Assembly: GCA_016790635.1 (NCBI GenBank)
Contig: JAEUOR010000002.1
Span: 1 to 64,000, forward strand
DNA: 64,000 nucleotides
Origin: Burkholderiales bacterium
GTDB taxonomy: Bacteria > Pseudomonadota > Gammaproteobacteria > Burkholderiales > JAEUOS01
Direction of reading: 5' to 3'
Positions within the stretch are counted from its first letter, which is position 1, and each line of letters starts with the position of its first letter. This document shows, piece by piece, positions 53,851 to 62,738 of this stretch. A model generated the notes under the pieces. The model was not told the DNA's origin. It worked only from the letters and a program-made list of their open reading frames with translations, and searched no databases. Both the position numbers and the translations under genes were made by a program.

Positions 53851-53937
53851 AATTCGCGCCGTTTTGCGGCATTGACCGGACCTACAAATACCCCGTGGCG
53901 AGTCTTCGCCGCGGCGACAACCCAGGAGACCAGAAAC

Positions 53938-54918
53938 ATGTTCAGCAGACGACAGTTCGTCGCCGGCGCCACCGCGTCCGCGGCCCTGGCGGCGACCGGC
54001 CAGGCGCGTGCGCAGGCCTGGCCCGCCAAGCCGGTGCGGGTCATCAACCCGTTTCCTGCCGGCGGTGGCACCGACGCCTTTCTGCGGCCGATCGCGGCGC
54101 GGCTTTCGACCACCATGGGGCAGCAATTCACGGTCGAGAACCTGGGAGGCGCTGGCGGGACCGTCGGCGCGGCAGCGGCCGCGAAGGCCCCCGCTGACGG
54201 CTACACACTGTTTTGCGGCGCGGTACACCACACCATTGCCGAGACGCTCTACACACGCCTGCCGTACAACCTGGAACGCGACTTCGTTCCCATCACGGTG
54301 CTGGCCTATGTGCCGAACGTCGCGGTCATTCATCCCAAGTTCACCAGCATCAACAGCATTGCCGACCTGATCGCCTACGCCAAGAAAAACCCCGGGCGGC
54401 TCAATTTCGGTTCAGCCGGCAACGGTACCTCGCATCACCTGACAGTCGAACTGTTCAAGCAGATCACGGGAACCTTCATGGTGCATATCCCGTATCGAGG
54501 CGCAGGCCCTCTCATGGTCGACCTGCTTGCCGGCGCGGTCGATTTTGCCTTTGACGGCATGGGCACTTCAGCGGCGCAGATCCGCGGCGGCAAGCTCAAG
54601 CCCCTGGCCGTGACCTCGACCAAGCGCACGCCGGCCTTTCCCAACATTCCGACCATGCAGGAGGCCGGCATCAAGGGCTACGAGGCGACCACCTGGTACG
54701 CGCTGTGGGCCGTCAGGGGTACGCCGCCGGAGGTGATCTCGCGGACACAGGAGGAAGTGGCCAAGGCACTGCAGGAACCCTCGATCAAGGAGATCTGGTT
54801 CAACCAGGGCGCCGAACCCGGCGGCAACTCCCCGGCGGATTTCACCCGGTTCATTCGCAGCGAGATCGAGAAATGGGCCAAGGTGGTCAAGGCCTCGGGC
54901 GCAAAGATCGACCTTTGA
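53938..54918 (+). CDS. Bug-family receptor of the malonate operon
   Basis: A 326-residue TctC/Bug periplasmic receptor. A Tat-type leader (SRRQFVAGATASAALAATG, cleavage near ARA-QA) is unusual for Bug proteins, most of which use Sec. The mature part has WPAKPVRVINPFPAGGGTD, NLGGAGGTVGAAAAAKAP and NFGSAGNGTSHHLTVEL. Start ATG 53938 has AGGAG upstream; an earlier in-frame start lies outside the leader. Context implies malonate or a similar dicarboxylate as ligand. The next gene starts at its stop (TTGA overlap). Confidence 0.92.
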   Translation: MFSRRQFVAGATASAALAATGQARAQAWPAKPVRVINPFPAGGGTDAFLRPIAARLSTTMGQQFTVENLGGAGGTVGAAAAAKAPADGYTLFCGAVHHTIAETLYTRLPYNLERDFVPITVLAYVPNVAVIHPKFTSINSIADLIAYAKKNPGRLNFGSAGNGTSHHLTVELFKQITGTFMVHIPYRGAGPLMVDLLAGAVDFAFDGMGTSAAQIRGGKLKPLAVTSTKRTPAFPNIPTMQEAGIKGYEATTWYALWAVRGTPPEVISRTQEEVAKALQEPSIKEIWFNQGAEPGGNSPADFTRFIRSEIEKWAKVVKASGAKIDL

Positions 54919-55697
54919 GTTCGCCGATCGAGTTCGCCATCGACGGTCGCATCGCGACCGTCACCCTTGCCACCCCGGGCAAGCTGAACGCGCTGTCCGT
55001 GGCGTCCTGGGACGCGCTGCGCGATGCGTTCGCCACGCTCTCGGCCGACCCACGGCCGCGCGCGATCGTCGTGCGCGGCACTGGCGGCAACTTTGCCGCC
55101 GGTGCCGACATTTCCGAGTTCGAGACGGTGCGCTCCAACGTCGCCGACGGCACTGTCTATCACGAGCGGACGGTCAAGGGCGCGCTCCTGGCCATCTCGT
55201 CCTGCCCGATCCCCACCGTTGCGCTGATCGAGGGCGCCTGCGTCGGTGGAGGCCTGGAGATCGCCTGCTCGTGCGATCTGCGCATCGCGGCCGAGTCGAG
55301 CCGTTTCGGCGTGCCGATCAACCGGCTGGGCTTCCCGCTCGCGCACAGCGAATTGACCGCGCTCCTGGCGCTGGCCGGCCGTGCGATTGCGCTGGAGATC
55401 CTGCTCGAAGGCCGCGTCTTCGGCGCGCGCGAGGCCTATGAGAAGGGTCTGCTCACGCATGTGGTCGCCGACGACGCGGTCGAGGCCGAGGCCTACGCGA
55501 CCGCGCGGCGCATGGCGGAGGGCAGCCCCGCGGCGGCGGCGGCCAACAAGCGCTGGATCGCCAGGCTGACCGCCATGCCCGAGCCGCTAACGGAGGCCGA
55601 AAAGCGCGATCACTACGGCTACTTCGACACCGCCGACTACCGCGAAGGCGTGCGCGCCTTCCTGGCCAAGACCAAACCCGAGTTTCCCGACAGGTAA
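54915..55697 (+). CDS. Enoyl-CoA hydratase/isomerase family protein
   Basis: A 260-residue crotonase-fold protein. The oxyanion-hole segments are GGNFAAGADISEF and ALIEGACVGGGLEIACSCD; RLGFPLAHSE follows. The catalytic Glu positions of true hydratases are partly replaced (ERTVKGAL area), so another acyl-CoA reaction is possible. The start is TTG 54915, overlapping the Bug stop as TTGA; no ATG or GTG is placed better. It lies between the Bug receptor and the CoA-transferase and may handle a side branch of malonate or a related acyl-CoA. Confidence 0.82.
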   Translation: MSSPIEFAIDGRIATVTLATPGKLNALSVASWDALRDAFATLSADPRPRAIVVRGTGGNFAAGADISEFETVRSNVADGTVYHERTVKGALLAISSCPIPTVALIEGACVGGGLEIACSCDLRIAAESSRFGVPINRLGFPLAHSELTALLALAGRAIALEILLEGRVFGAREAYEKGLLTHVVADDAVEAEAYATARRMAEGSPAAAAANKRWIARLTAMPEPLTEAEKRDHYGYFDTADYREGVRAFLAKTKPEFPDR

Positions 55698-55701
55698 GCC
55701 C

Positions 55702-56919
55702 ATGCCCGGCCCGCTCTCGCACGTCCGCGTCCTCGACTTGTCCCGTGTTCTGGCCGGCCCCTGGGCGGGCCAGAACATGGCCGACCTGGGTGCCGAAGTC
55801 ATCAAGGTCGAGCGCCCGGGCAAGGGCGACGACTCGCGTGCCTTCGGCCCGCCGTGGCTGACCGGCGCCGATGGCAAGCCCACCAGCGAGGCGTCCTATT
55901 ACTTAGCCGCCAACCGCGGCAAGAAATCGGTCACCGCCAACCTGTCGCACCCGGATGGCCAGGCGCTGGTGCGCGAACTGGCCAAGACCTGCGACGTGGT
56001 CATCGAGAACTACAAGTTCGGCGACCTGGCGCGCTATGGCCTGGGGTACGAGGACTTGAAGGCGGTCAATCCCGGCATCATCTATTGCTCGGTGACCGGC
56101 TTCGGCCAGACCGGCCCATGGCGCGAGCGCCCCGGCTACGACTTCATGGTGCAGGGACTGACCGGACTCATGAGCGTGACTGGCGAGCGCGACGACGTCG
56201 CTGGCGCCGGCCCGATGCGGGTCGGCATTCCGATCATCGACATCCTGACCGGCATGTATGCGTCGGTGGCGATCTGCGCGGCGCTCGCGCATCGTGAAAA
56301 GACCGGTGTCGGCCAGCATCTCGATCTGGCGTTGCTCGATACCGGGCTTGCGTTCCTGTCGATCCAGGGCATGACCTATCTGACTACGGGCGTCGTCCCG
56401 GGGCGCATCGGCAACACACACCCGACCATCGTCCCCTACCAGGTGTTCCCGACCAAGGACGGCAGCGTCATCCTGGCCTGCGGCAACGACAACCTGTTCG
56501 GCAAGTTCTGCAAGGCGGCTGGTTGCGAGCACCTGGCCGGTGATGCGCGCTTCGCGAAGAATGCCGGACGCGTCGAGAATCGCGCCGTGCTGGAGCCGCT
56601 GCTCAACGCAGTATTCGCGACGCGCACCACCAAGGAGTGGGTCGTCATTCTCGAAGAAGCAGGTGTCCCCAACGGCCCGATCAACAGCATCGAGGAGGCC
56701 TTTGCGGAGGAGCAGGCCATCGCGCGCGGCGCGCGCTTCGATCTACCGCATCCGTTCGGCACGACTCCGATGATCGCCAGCCCGATGAAATTCTCCGCTA
56801 CGCCGGTACGGCAGGACACACCGCCGCCGACCCTGGGGCAGCACACCGACGAGATCCTCGGCGCCATCGGCATGAGCGCCGAGAAGATCGCGCAACTGCG
56901 CAAGGCAGGCGCGATCTAG
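55702..56919 (+). CDS. CaiB/BaiF-family CoA-transferase
   Basis: A 405-residue class III CoA-transferase, an intertwined dimer that moves CoA between acyl groups through an enzyme aspartyl-CoA. Signatures: VRVLDLSRVLAGPWAGQNMADLGAEVIKVE, YYLAANRGKKSV, and VGIPIIDILTGMYA with the catalytic Asp in this region. The gap after the enoyl-CoA hydratase is 4 bases. Its likely job is loading malonate with CoA from succinyl-CoA or acetyl-CoA before decarboxylation. Its stop is one base before the winged-helix gene, but that gene is unlikely to be part of the pathway. Confidence 0.9.
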   Translation: MPGPLSHVRVLDLSRVLAGPWAGQNMADLGAEVIKVERPGKGDDSRAFGPPWLTGADGKPTSEASYYLAANRGKKSVTANLSHPDGQALVRELAKTCDVVIENYKFGDLARYGLGYEDLKAVNPGIIYCSVTGFGQTGPWRERPGYDFMVQGLTGLMSVTGERDDVAGAGPMRVGIPIIDILTGMYASVAICAALAHREKTGVGQHLDLALLDTGLAFLSIQGMTYLTTGVVPGRIGNTHPTIVPYQVFPTKDGSVILACGNDNLFGKFCKAAGCEHLAGDARFAKNAGRVENRAVLEPLLNAVFATRTTKEWVVILEEAGVPNGPINSIEEAFAEEQAIARGARFDLPHPFGTTPMIASPMKFSATPVRQDTPPPTLGQHTDEILGAIGMSAEKIAQLRKAGAI

Positions 56920-56920
56920 G

Positions 56921-58027
56921 TTGCCCGCGACTACGCGAGCGGTGCGCCCGGTGACGCTCGAAGACCTGCGGCGCTTTGCCCTCGCGCGCAGCCTCTTCGC
57001 GCCGACGACCTTGAAGCGCGCCATCGACAAGCTCGGTTTCGTCCAGGCCGACCCGATCCGCGCGCCGGCGCGCGCCCAGGACCTGACGCTGCGGCAGCGG
57101 GTCAGGGGCTACCGCGCCGGCGACCTGGAACGGCGCTACGCCGACCTGGGAATCGAGGAGGACTTTTTCGTCAACTACGGCTTCCTGCCGCGTCCCATCC
57201 ACGCGCTCATGCATCCGCGCAAGGCGCGCCTGGCATGGAGCCCCGCGCGGCGCCGCCAGGCCGAGGCGGTGCATGCATTCGTGCGCGAACACGGGGTCGT
57301 GCATCCGCGCCGCGTCGACGCGCATTTCAAGCACGGGCGCGTGATCAGCGGCTTCGGCGGGGCGTCCTCGGCGAGTACGCGCATGTTGGACGACATGCAC
57401 TACCGCGGACTCCTGCGCGTCGCGCGCCGTGAAGCCGGGATCCGGCTCTATGCAGCGCGCGAGGCGAGTCCGCCGGTGGCCGACCCGCACGCGGTGCTGG
57501 ATCGACTCATCGATGTCATCGTCGCCAAGTACGCGCCGCTGCCTGCCGCTTCGCTTGCGCAACTGGTGCGGTTCCTGGGCGGTGGCGTACCGCAGTGGCG
57601 CAGCCAGCTTGGCAGGAGTCTCGACCGCGCCAAGCAGCGCCTGGCGCACGCCGACGTCGAAGGCATGGCTTGGTATTGGCCGGCCGGTGAGGCCATGACC
57701 GCGCGCGGGCCCGACGACCGCGTGCGCCTGCTCGCGCCCTTCGACCCCGTCGTGTGGGATCGGCGGCGCTTCGAAATGTTCTGGGGCTGGGCCTATCGCT
57801 TCGAGGCCTACACCCCGGCCGCGAAGCGCAGGCTTGGCTATTACGCGCTGCCTCTGCTGTGGCGAGACAAGGTCATCGGCTGGGGTAACCTCAGTGTCAG
57901 CGACGCAGCCCTTGTTGCGAGCTTCGGCTATGTCTCCGGAAGGGCGCCGCGTGACGCGGCGTTCCGGCGTGCGTTGGAGGAGGAATTGCGGGACATGCGT
58001 GTATTCCTGGGTGTGGGCAAGGCATGA
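56921..58027 (+). CDS. YcaQ-type DNA glycosylase (winged-helix HTH_42 protein)
   Basis: A 368-residue protein of the HTH_42/YcaQ (AlkX) family. These unhook interstrand crosslinks and remove alkylated bases. Near the N-terminus GFVQADPI has Gln42-Ala-Asp44, the Q-x-D catalytic motif of YcaQ. Tandem winged helices follow (about 95-260), then the C-terminal beta domain (RVRLLAPFDPVVWDRRR, WGWAYRFEAYTP). The start is taken as TTG 56921 right after the CoA-transferase stop; GTG 56942 is possible. It overlaps the DinB fusion gene by four bases, suggesting a DNA-damage or alkylation-stress pair. Confidence 0.85.
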   Translation: MPATTRAVRPVTLEDLRRFALARSLFAPTTLKRAIDKLGFVQADPIRAPARAQDLTLRQRVRGYRAGDLERRYADLGIEEDFFVNYGFLPRPIHALMHPRKARLAWSPARRRQAEAVHAFVREHGVVHPRRVDAHFKHGRVISGFGGASSASTRMLDDMHYRGLLRVARREAGIRLYAAREASPPVADPHAVLDRLIDVIVAKYAPLPAASLAQLVRFLGGGVPQWRSQLGRSLDRAKQRLAHADVEGMAWYWPAGEAMTARGPDDRVRLLAPFDPVVWDRRRFEMFWGWAYRFEAYTPAAKRRLGYYALPLLWRDKVIGWGNLSVSDAALVASFGYVSGRAPRDAAFRRALEEELRDMRVFLGVGKA

Positions 58028-58824
58028 ACGGCGATCTCGGCAGCTTGCGCATGCTGATGCGCTACAGCGCCTGGGCCAACGGGCGCATGTTCGATGCACT
58101 GGCGGCGCTGCCGGCGGGCGAAGCCGAGCGTGCGCGTGCGACCGGCTTCGGCAACATGCTGCACACCCTCAACCACCTGCTCGTGGTCGATCAGATCTGG
58201 CAGGCGCACCTGGAGGGGCGCGCGCACGGATTCACCGCGCGCAACACCGCGAGCCATCCGCCGCTGGGTGCGCTGCGCGAGGCGCAGGAACAGCTCGACG
58301 CTTGGTACATGCAGTACGCGGAGCGCATGAGTGAAGCTGCAGCTGGCGAAACCGTGCGTTTCGAGTTCGTCGGCGGCGGCAAGGGCGCGATGACTCGCTC
58401 CGACATCCTGCTGCACGTGGTCAACCACAAGACCTACCATCGCGGCGTGGTCGCCGACATGATCTACCAGGTGCCGGCGCGGCCGCCGGTCATGGACTTG
58501 CCGGTGTTCCTGCGCGATGTGCCGCAAGCTGCGACCGAAACGCCGCCGGCGTCGCCACGATCGGGCGCGCCCGAACCGGAACTCCCCGCGCTGCCGACCC
58601 TTGCCCGGGGGCGCTATCGCCACTACAAGGGCGGCGAGTACGAGGTCCTCGATGTGACGTGGCACAGCGAAACCCGCGAGCCGATGGTGCTCTACCGTCC
58701 GCTGTACGGCGACTCCGGACTTTGGGTGAGGCCTTACGCGATGTTCGTCGAGGAGGTTGTCGTGGATGGCAGGCGGCAGCCGCGTTTCGCACTGCTTGGC
58801 GACGAGGTCCGCACGGGCAACTGA
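58024..58824 (+). CDS. DinB-like four-helix protein fused to a DUF1653 domain
   Basis: A 266-residue fusion. Residues 1-160 are a DinB/YfiT-like four-helix bundle with metal-type histidines in MLHTLNHLLVVDQIW and LLHVVNHKTYHRGVV. A linker rich in Pro/Ala (164-196) leads to DUF1653 (about 198-262), seen as GRYRHYKGGEYEVLDV, VLYRPLYGDSGLWVRP and MFVEEV. DUF1653 is normally a stand-alone small protein. The gene overlaps the YcaQ-type glycosylase (ATGA) and is followed by an M19 dipeptidase. DinB proteins often use bacillithiol-like thiols; that is not shown here. Confidence 0.82.
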   Translation: MNGDLGSLRMLMRYSAWANGRMFDALAALPAGEAERARATGFGNMLHTLNHLLVVDQIWQAHLEGRAHGFTARNTASHPPLGALREAQEQLDAWYMQYAERMSEAAAGETVRFEFVGGGKGAMTRSDILLHVVNHKTYHRGVVADMIYQVPARPPVMDLPVFLRDVPQAATETPPASPRSGAPEPELPALPTLARGRYRHYKGGEYEVLDVTWHSETREPMVLYRPLYGDSGLWVRPYAMFVEEVVVDGRRQPRFALLGDEVRTGN

Positions 58825-58847
58825 CCCGTGACGAAGACAACTCACTC

Positions 58848-59963
58848 ATGTTGACCGCTGTCGACGGGCAATCGCATTCCGCGCTTGGCAATGCGCCGCG
58901 CCGACGTTTTCTCGGTCGTGCTTTCTGTGCTGCCCTGCTGGGCAGTCCACACCTGGCCCCTGCGCAGCAGTTGCGCGTGCCGTTGGCCGACATGCACAGC
59001 CACTTCGGCCTTATCACGCGGCGCCTGGCCGATTCCGGGCTGGCCGAGGACATGCGCGAGCAGGGCGTGGCGCTGCTCGCCTGGACGCTGGTATCGGACG
59101 CGCGCTGGATTCGCGGCACGCCTTTCGGAATCGAGCAGTTCAGGGAGCCACAGCCGGGTGAACTGGGGCGGTACTTTCATGCCAGGCTGGACCTCATGCG
59201 CAATTACCTCGCGACGCACAAGCTCAAGACCGTGCTCACGGTCGCCGATGTGGATGCCTGCCTGGCGGGCGAAGCCGGCGTCGTGCTTGCTGCCGAGGGT
59301 GCGGACTTTCTCGAGGGACATATCGGAAATCTGGAGGCGGCATTCGACAAGGGCTTGCGGCACTTGCAGCTGGTGCACTACATCCGCACGCCGGTCGGTG
59401 ACTTCCAGACAGTCGCGCCGGTGCACAACGGCCTGAGCGAGACGGGCCGGCGCCTCGTGGAGGCGTGCAACGCCCGCGGCGTGCTGGTGGACCTGGCGCA
59501 CTGCACGGGGCCGGCGGTCGACCACGCGCTGGAAGTGGCCAAGCGACCGACGGTCTGGTCGCACGGCTGGGTGGACGGGGAGGGCGGCGACTGGCGCGAC
59601 CCCTACGGGTTCCTGCGTCGACGCCTGTCGATCGCCCACGCCCGCAAGATTGCCGCGCGCGGCGGCGTGGTCGGGCTGTGGGCACTGGGACTGTCGCGCC
59701 CAGGTCGTCTATGGCCGGTAGGACCTGCCGACACCCGCGCGTATGCGCGCGAAATCGTCAAGCTGGTCGGCATGATCGGCGCCGAGCACGTGGCTTTCGG
59801 CACCGACATCGAGGGTGTCGGGCCGAACTGGGCAGTCAACCACTATGGCCACCTGCGCAACGTCATCGATCATCTGCAGGAATTCAAGGTCGCCGCTTCC
59901 GTCATCGAGCACGTGGCCTGGCGCAACTACGCGCGCGTGCTCAAGGCGGCGTTGCCCGGCTGA
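58848..59963 (+). CDS. Tat-exported membrane dipeptidase (peptidase M19)
   Basis: A 371-residue zinc dipeptidase-like protein with a Tat leader (PRRRFLGRAFCAALLG, ending APAQQ). Metal ligands fit the M19 fold: DMHSHFG (first His pair), AAEGADFLEG with the bridging Glu, LVDLAHC and WSHGW histidines, and FGTDIEG Asp near the C-terminus. ATG 58848 gives the complete leader with DNSL-like context; an earlier in-frame start lies inside the fusion gene. Substrates of the family are dipeptides, beta-lactams or cysteinyl-glycine. Its function here, separate from the malonate genes, is unclear. Confidence 0.88.
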   Translation: MLTAVDGQSHSALGNAPRRRFLGRAFCAALLGSPHLAPAQQLRVPLADMHSHFGLITRRLADSGLAEDMREQGVALLAWTLVSDARWIRGTPFGIEQFREPQPGELGRYFHARLDLMRNYLATHKLKTVLTVADVDACLAGEAGVVLAAEGADFLEGHIGNLEAAFDKGLRHLQLVHYIRTPVGDFQTVAPVHNGLSETGRRLVEACNARGVLVDLAHCTGPAVDHALEVAKRPTVWSHGWVDGEGGDWRDPYGFLRRRLSIAHARKIAARGGVVGLWALGLSRPGRLWPVGPADTRAYAREIVKLVGMIGAEHVAFGTDIEGVGPNWAVNHYGHLRNVIDHLQEFKVAASVIEHVAWRNYARVLKAALPG

Positions 59964-60027
59964 GTGCCTTCTCTGAGAATGTCGGCGCCCGCGGTCCTGC
60001 GCAGGTCGAGTGCTGCGCTTCCTGCGA

Positions 60028-61749
60028 TCACTGTCCTGTCGCACGCGCCGCGATCGCGCGCAGCTCGGCCTTGATCACCTTGTTGTTCGGGTTGCGCGGC
60101 AGGCCATCGAGGCAAACCAGGTGCTCGGGCAGCTTGACGATGCCCACCTGGCGCTGGTCGCGCAGCCATGCCACCAGGTTGGCGAGCGACAGGGTCTGAC
60201 CGGCGCGCAGCACCACGCAGGCACAGACGCGCTCGCCCAGCCGCGGATCGGGCAGCGGCACCACTGCCACCTCCGCGACGGCCGGGTGTTCGGCCACCAG
60301 GCCCTCCACCTCGGCGGCAGAGATGTTCATGCCGCCGCGGATGATGATGTCCTTGGCGCGGCCGGTGAAGCGGTAATGCTCGCCCTGCGCGCCGGCGATC
60401 TCGAACAGGTCGCCGCTGCGATAAAAGCCGCGTTCGTCGAAGGCCGCGGCGCTCAGCTCGGGCTCGTTCAGGTAGCCCGTCATGACCATGGGCCCGCGGT
60501 AGCGCAATTCACCGGCGCGACCGGGTGACAGGATGTCCTCGCCCGTGCTCAAGTCCACCAGCCGGGTTTCGACCAGTGCTGAAGCCGGATGCGACCAGGC
60601 GAAGCCGCCGCTGCCGAAGCGCGGAAAGCAGTGGGCGCGCAGGCGCGCATCGGGAACGTCCTGCGGCGTGGCGACGAGCGAGGCGCCCTCGGTCGACCCG
60701 AAGAAGTTGATCACCCGCACGCCGAAGCGCTCCTCGAAGGCCTGCAACAGCGCCGAATTCAACGGCGCGGAGCCGGAGCCGACGTACTTTAGGTGGCGCA
60801 GGTCCACGTCGCGCAGCAGTTCCGGTCGCGCCAGCAGCGTGGCCACCAGCGCCGGCGCCAGCGCGGTGAAGCTGATTCGCTCGTCGTGCAGTTGACGCAG
60901 GAACAGCGGCAAGGTGAACGGGTGGTGATTGACCAGCGTGGCGCCGTGGTACAGCCAAGGCGTGAGGCTGCCCACGAAGGCGCCGTGCGTCACCAACGGG
61001 CGGCCATTGAGCAGGCGGGTGTGGGCGCCGACCTCGTAGGCCCCGCCGATCTGCGGCCCGTACAGCATCCAGTCGTTGTGGGTGCGCGCAACGCCTTTGG
61101 CGCGGCCCTCGCTGCCCGAGGTCCACAGAATGCTCACGGTTTCATCGGCGCTGACAGGGTGGGTGGCCTCATAGGCGGCCAGCCGCGCCCGGTCGGCTGC
61201 GATCGGCAAGGCGCGCCACAGGTCGGTGACGCCGGGGGGCAAGACTGCCTCGGCGGGCGCGAACGCCAGGACGGCCGGCGGGCGCGCCTGCCGTGCGGCC
61301 AGAGCGGACGCCATGGCCGCGTGGTCATGCGCGCCGATGCGCGCGCTGACCACGATGGCCCGGGCCCGCGTCCGTTGGAGCATCGGCTCGAGCTCGTGCT
61401 CGCGGTACTGCGCCACGGTCGGGCTGACGATGATGCCCAGACGGGCGCAGGCCAAATACAGCGCAGGCAAGGCGTGGTTGTTGGCCATCTGCACCAGCAC
61501 GACGTCGTCCTTGTTCAGCCCGGCATCCAGCAGTGCGCAGGCCAGCCGCTCGACCAGTGAATGCACCTGGGCCCAGGTGAGTCGCTGCGGCGCCTCGCCC
61601 GTGACCTCGGCCAGGTTGGGCGGGTCGACCAGCGACTCCCGCCCGGGCGCCTCGCGGGCGTGACGTGCCAGCAGGTCGTGCAGGCGGGTCTCGCCCCACC
61701 AGCCGCGTTCGCGGCGCTCCTGCCGGGTGCGCGCGTCGTGGATCAGCAT
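60028..61749 (-). CDS. AMP-dependent acyl-CoA ligase
   Basis: A 573-residue ANL-superfamily synthetase. The P-loop-like motif is LWTSGSEGRAKGVARTH, YVGSGSAPLNSALL and NFFGSTEGASLV mark the adenylation site, and YRSGDLFEI and GRAKDIIIRGG mark the hinge, with the C-terminal domain ending in RNPNNKVIK Lys. It activates a carboxylic acid through an acyl-AMP to the CoA thioester; the ligand could be aromatic, alicyclic or medium chain. It is last in the right-end operon and overlaps the flavin oxidoreductase by seven bases. The Bug receptor in the same operon suggests the acid is imported through it. Confidence 0.9.
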   Translation of the reverse strand: MLIHDARTRQERRERGWWGETRLHDLLARHAREAPGRESLVDPPNLAEVTGEAPQRLTWAQVHSLVERLACALLDAGLNKDDVVLVQMANNHALPALYLACARLGIIVSPTVAQYREHELEPMLQRTRARAIVVSARIGAHDHAAMASALAARQARPPAVLAFAPAEAVLPPGVTDLWRALPIAADRARLAAYEATHPVSADETVSILWTSGSEGRAKGVARTHNDWMLYGPQIGGAYEVGAHTRLLNGRPLVTHGAFVGSLTPWLYHGATLVNHHPFTLPLFLRQLHDERISFTALAPALVATLLARPELLRDVDLRHLKYVGSGSAPLNSALLQAFEERFGVRVINFFGSTEGASLVATPQDVPDARLRAHCFPRFGSGGFAWSHPASALVETRLVDLSTGEDILSPGRAGELRYRGPMVMTGYLNEPELSAAAFDERGFYRSGDLFEIAGAQGEHYRFTGRAKDIIIRGGMNISAAEVEGLVAEHPAVAEVAVVPLPDPRLGERVCACVVLRAGQTLSLANLVAWLRDQRQVGIVKLPEHLVCLDGLPRNPNNKVIKAELRAIAARATGQ

Positions 61750-62738
61750 GTGCCGAGCCGGTGCCGCTGCATCCAGGGATCGGTCAGCTCCGCAGCCAGG
61801 GCCGCGGCGTACTCGTCACGCAGGCGGCCGACCACCGTGCGCACGGGCTCGATGGCCTTGATCTGCCCCACACCCTGGCCCGCGGACCAGAGGTCCTTCC
61901 AGGCTTTGCCGCCGTCCTCGCCGCGCGTCAGGTCGAAGCCTCCGCGGCGCACCTCGAGGCGATCGGGGTCGAGTCCGGCGCGTGCCAGGCTGGGGCGCAG
62001 CTTGTTGGCCCAGGCACCGGTGATGGCATTGGTGCAGACGATGTCACGGCTGGCACTGTCCACGATCATCTGCTTGTAGTCCGGCACGGCCAGGCTCTCG
62101 TCGGTGGCGATGAAGCGTGTGCCCATGTGCACCAGGTCGGCGCCCAGGATCTGGGCCGAGCGCACGGCCGCGCCCGTGGACATGGCACCCGCCACGACCA
62201 GCATGCCGTCGAAGAACTCGCGCACGCTGGCGACGAAGGCCGGCGCCGCGATCATGCCGGTGTGGCCGCCGGCGCCGGCGCAGACCAGCACCAGCCCGTC
62301 AACGCCGAAGCGGGCGGCCTTGGCCGCGTACTCGGGCGTGTTGACGTCGGCAAATACCAGGCCGCCGTAGCCGTGGACGGCTTCGACGATGGCCTGCGGT
62401 CCGCCCAGCGCCGTGATGACGATGGGGGCGCGATGCCGCACGCACAGGGCCAGGTCGTCCTGGAGTCGTGCGTTGCTGCGGTGCGCCACCAGGTTCACCG
62501 CCCAGGGGCCGACCTGCGGTTCCCTGGCGCGGGCCAGCGCGGCCGTCAAATCGGTCAGCCAGCGGTCCAGGATTTCGCTGCTGCGGGCGTTGGCTGCCGG
62601 CAGCGCCCCAATGATGCCGGCCCGGCAGGCCGCCTCGACCAAGGCTGGGCCGGAGACCAGGAACATCGGCGCGGCGATCACCGGAAGTGCCAGACGGTCC
62701 AGCAGCGCCGCTGGCAGACGCGTGCGTTGCGAGTTCAT
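61743..62738 (-). CDS. NAD(P)H-dependent flavin oxidoreductase / nitronate monooxygenase family
   Basis: A 331-residue TIM-barrel FMN protein of the nitronate monooxygenase/2-nitropropane dioxygenase family. Signatures: APMFLVSGPALVEAACRAGIIGALPAAN near residue 20-47, then VDGLVLVCAGAGGHTG with the catalytic His near 180, and ADLVHMGTRFIATDES. These enzymes act as nitronate oxidases, quinone reductases or enoyl reductases. The gene overlaps the Bug receptor by four bases and the acyl-CoA ligase by seven, so the three are tightly coupled. It may dehydrogenate or detoxify an intermediate of the ligase pathway. Confidence 0.87.
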   Translation of the reverse strand: MNSQRTRLPAALLDRLALPVIAAPMFLVSGPALVEAACRAGIIGALPAANARSSEILDRWLTDLTAALARAREPQVGPWAVNLVAHRSNARLQDDLALCVRHRAPIVITALGGPQAIVEAVHGYGGLVFADVNTPEYAAKAARFGVDGLVLVCAGAGGHTGMIAAPAFVASVREFFDGMLVVAGAMSTGAAVRSAQILGADLVHMGTRFIATDESLAVPDYKQMIVDSASRDIVCTNAITGAWANKLRPSLARAGLDPDRLEVRRGGFDLTRGEDGGKAWKDLWSAGQGVGQIKAIEPVRTVVGRLRDEYAAALAAELTDPWMQRHRLGTC

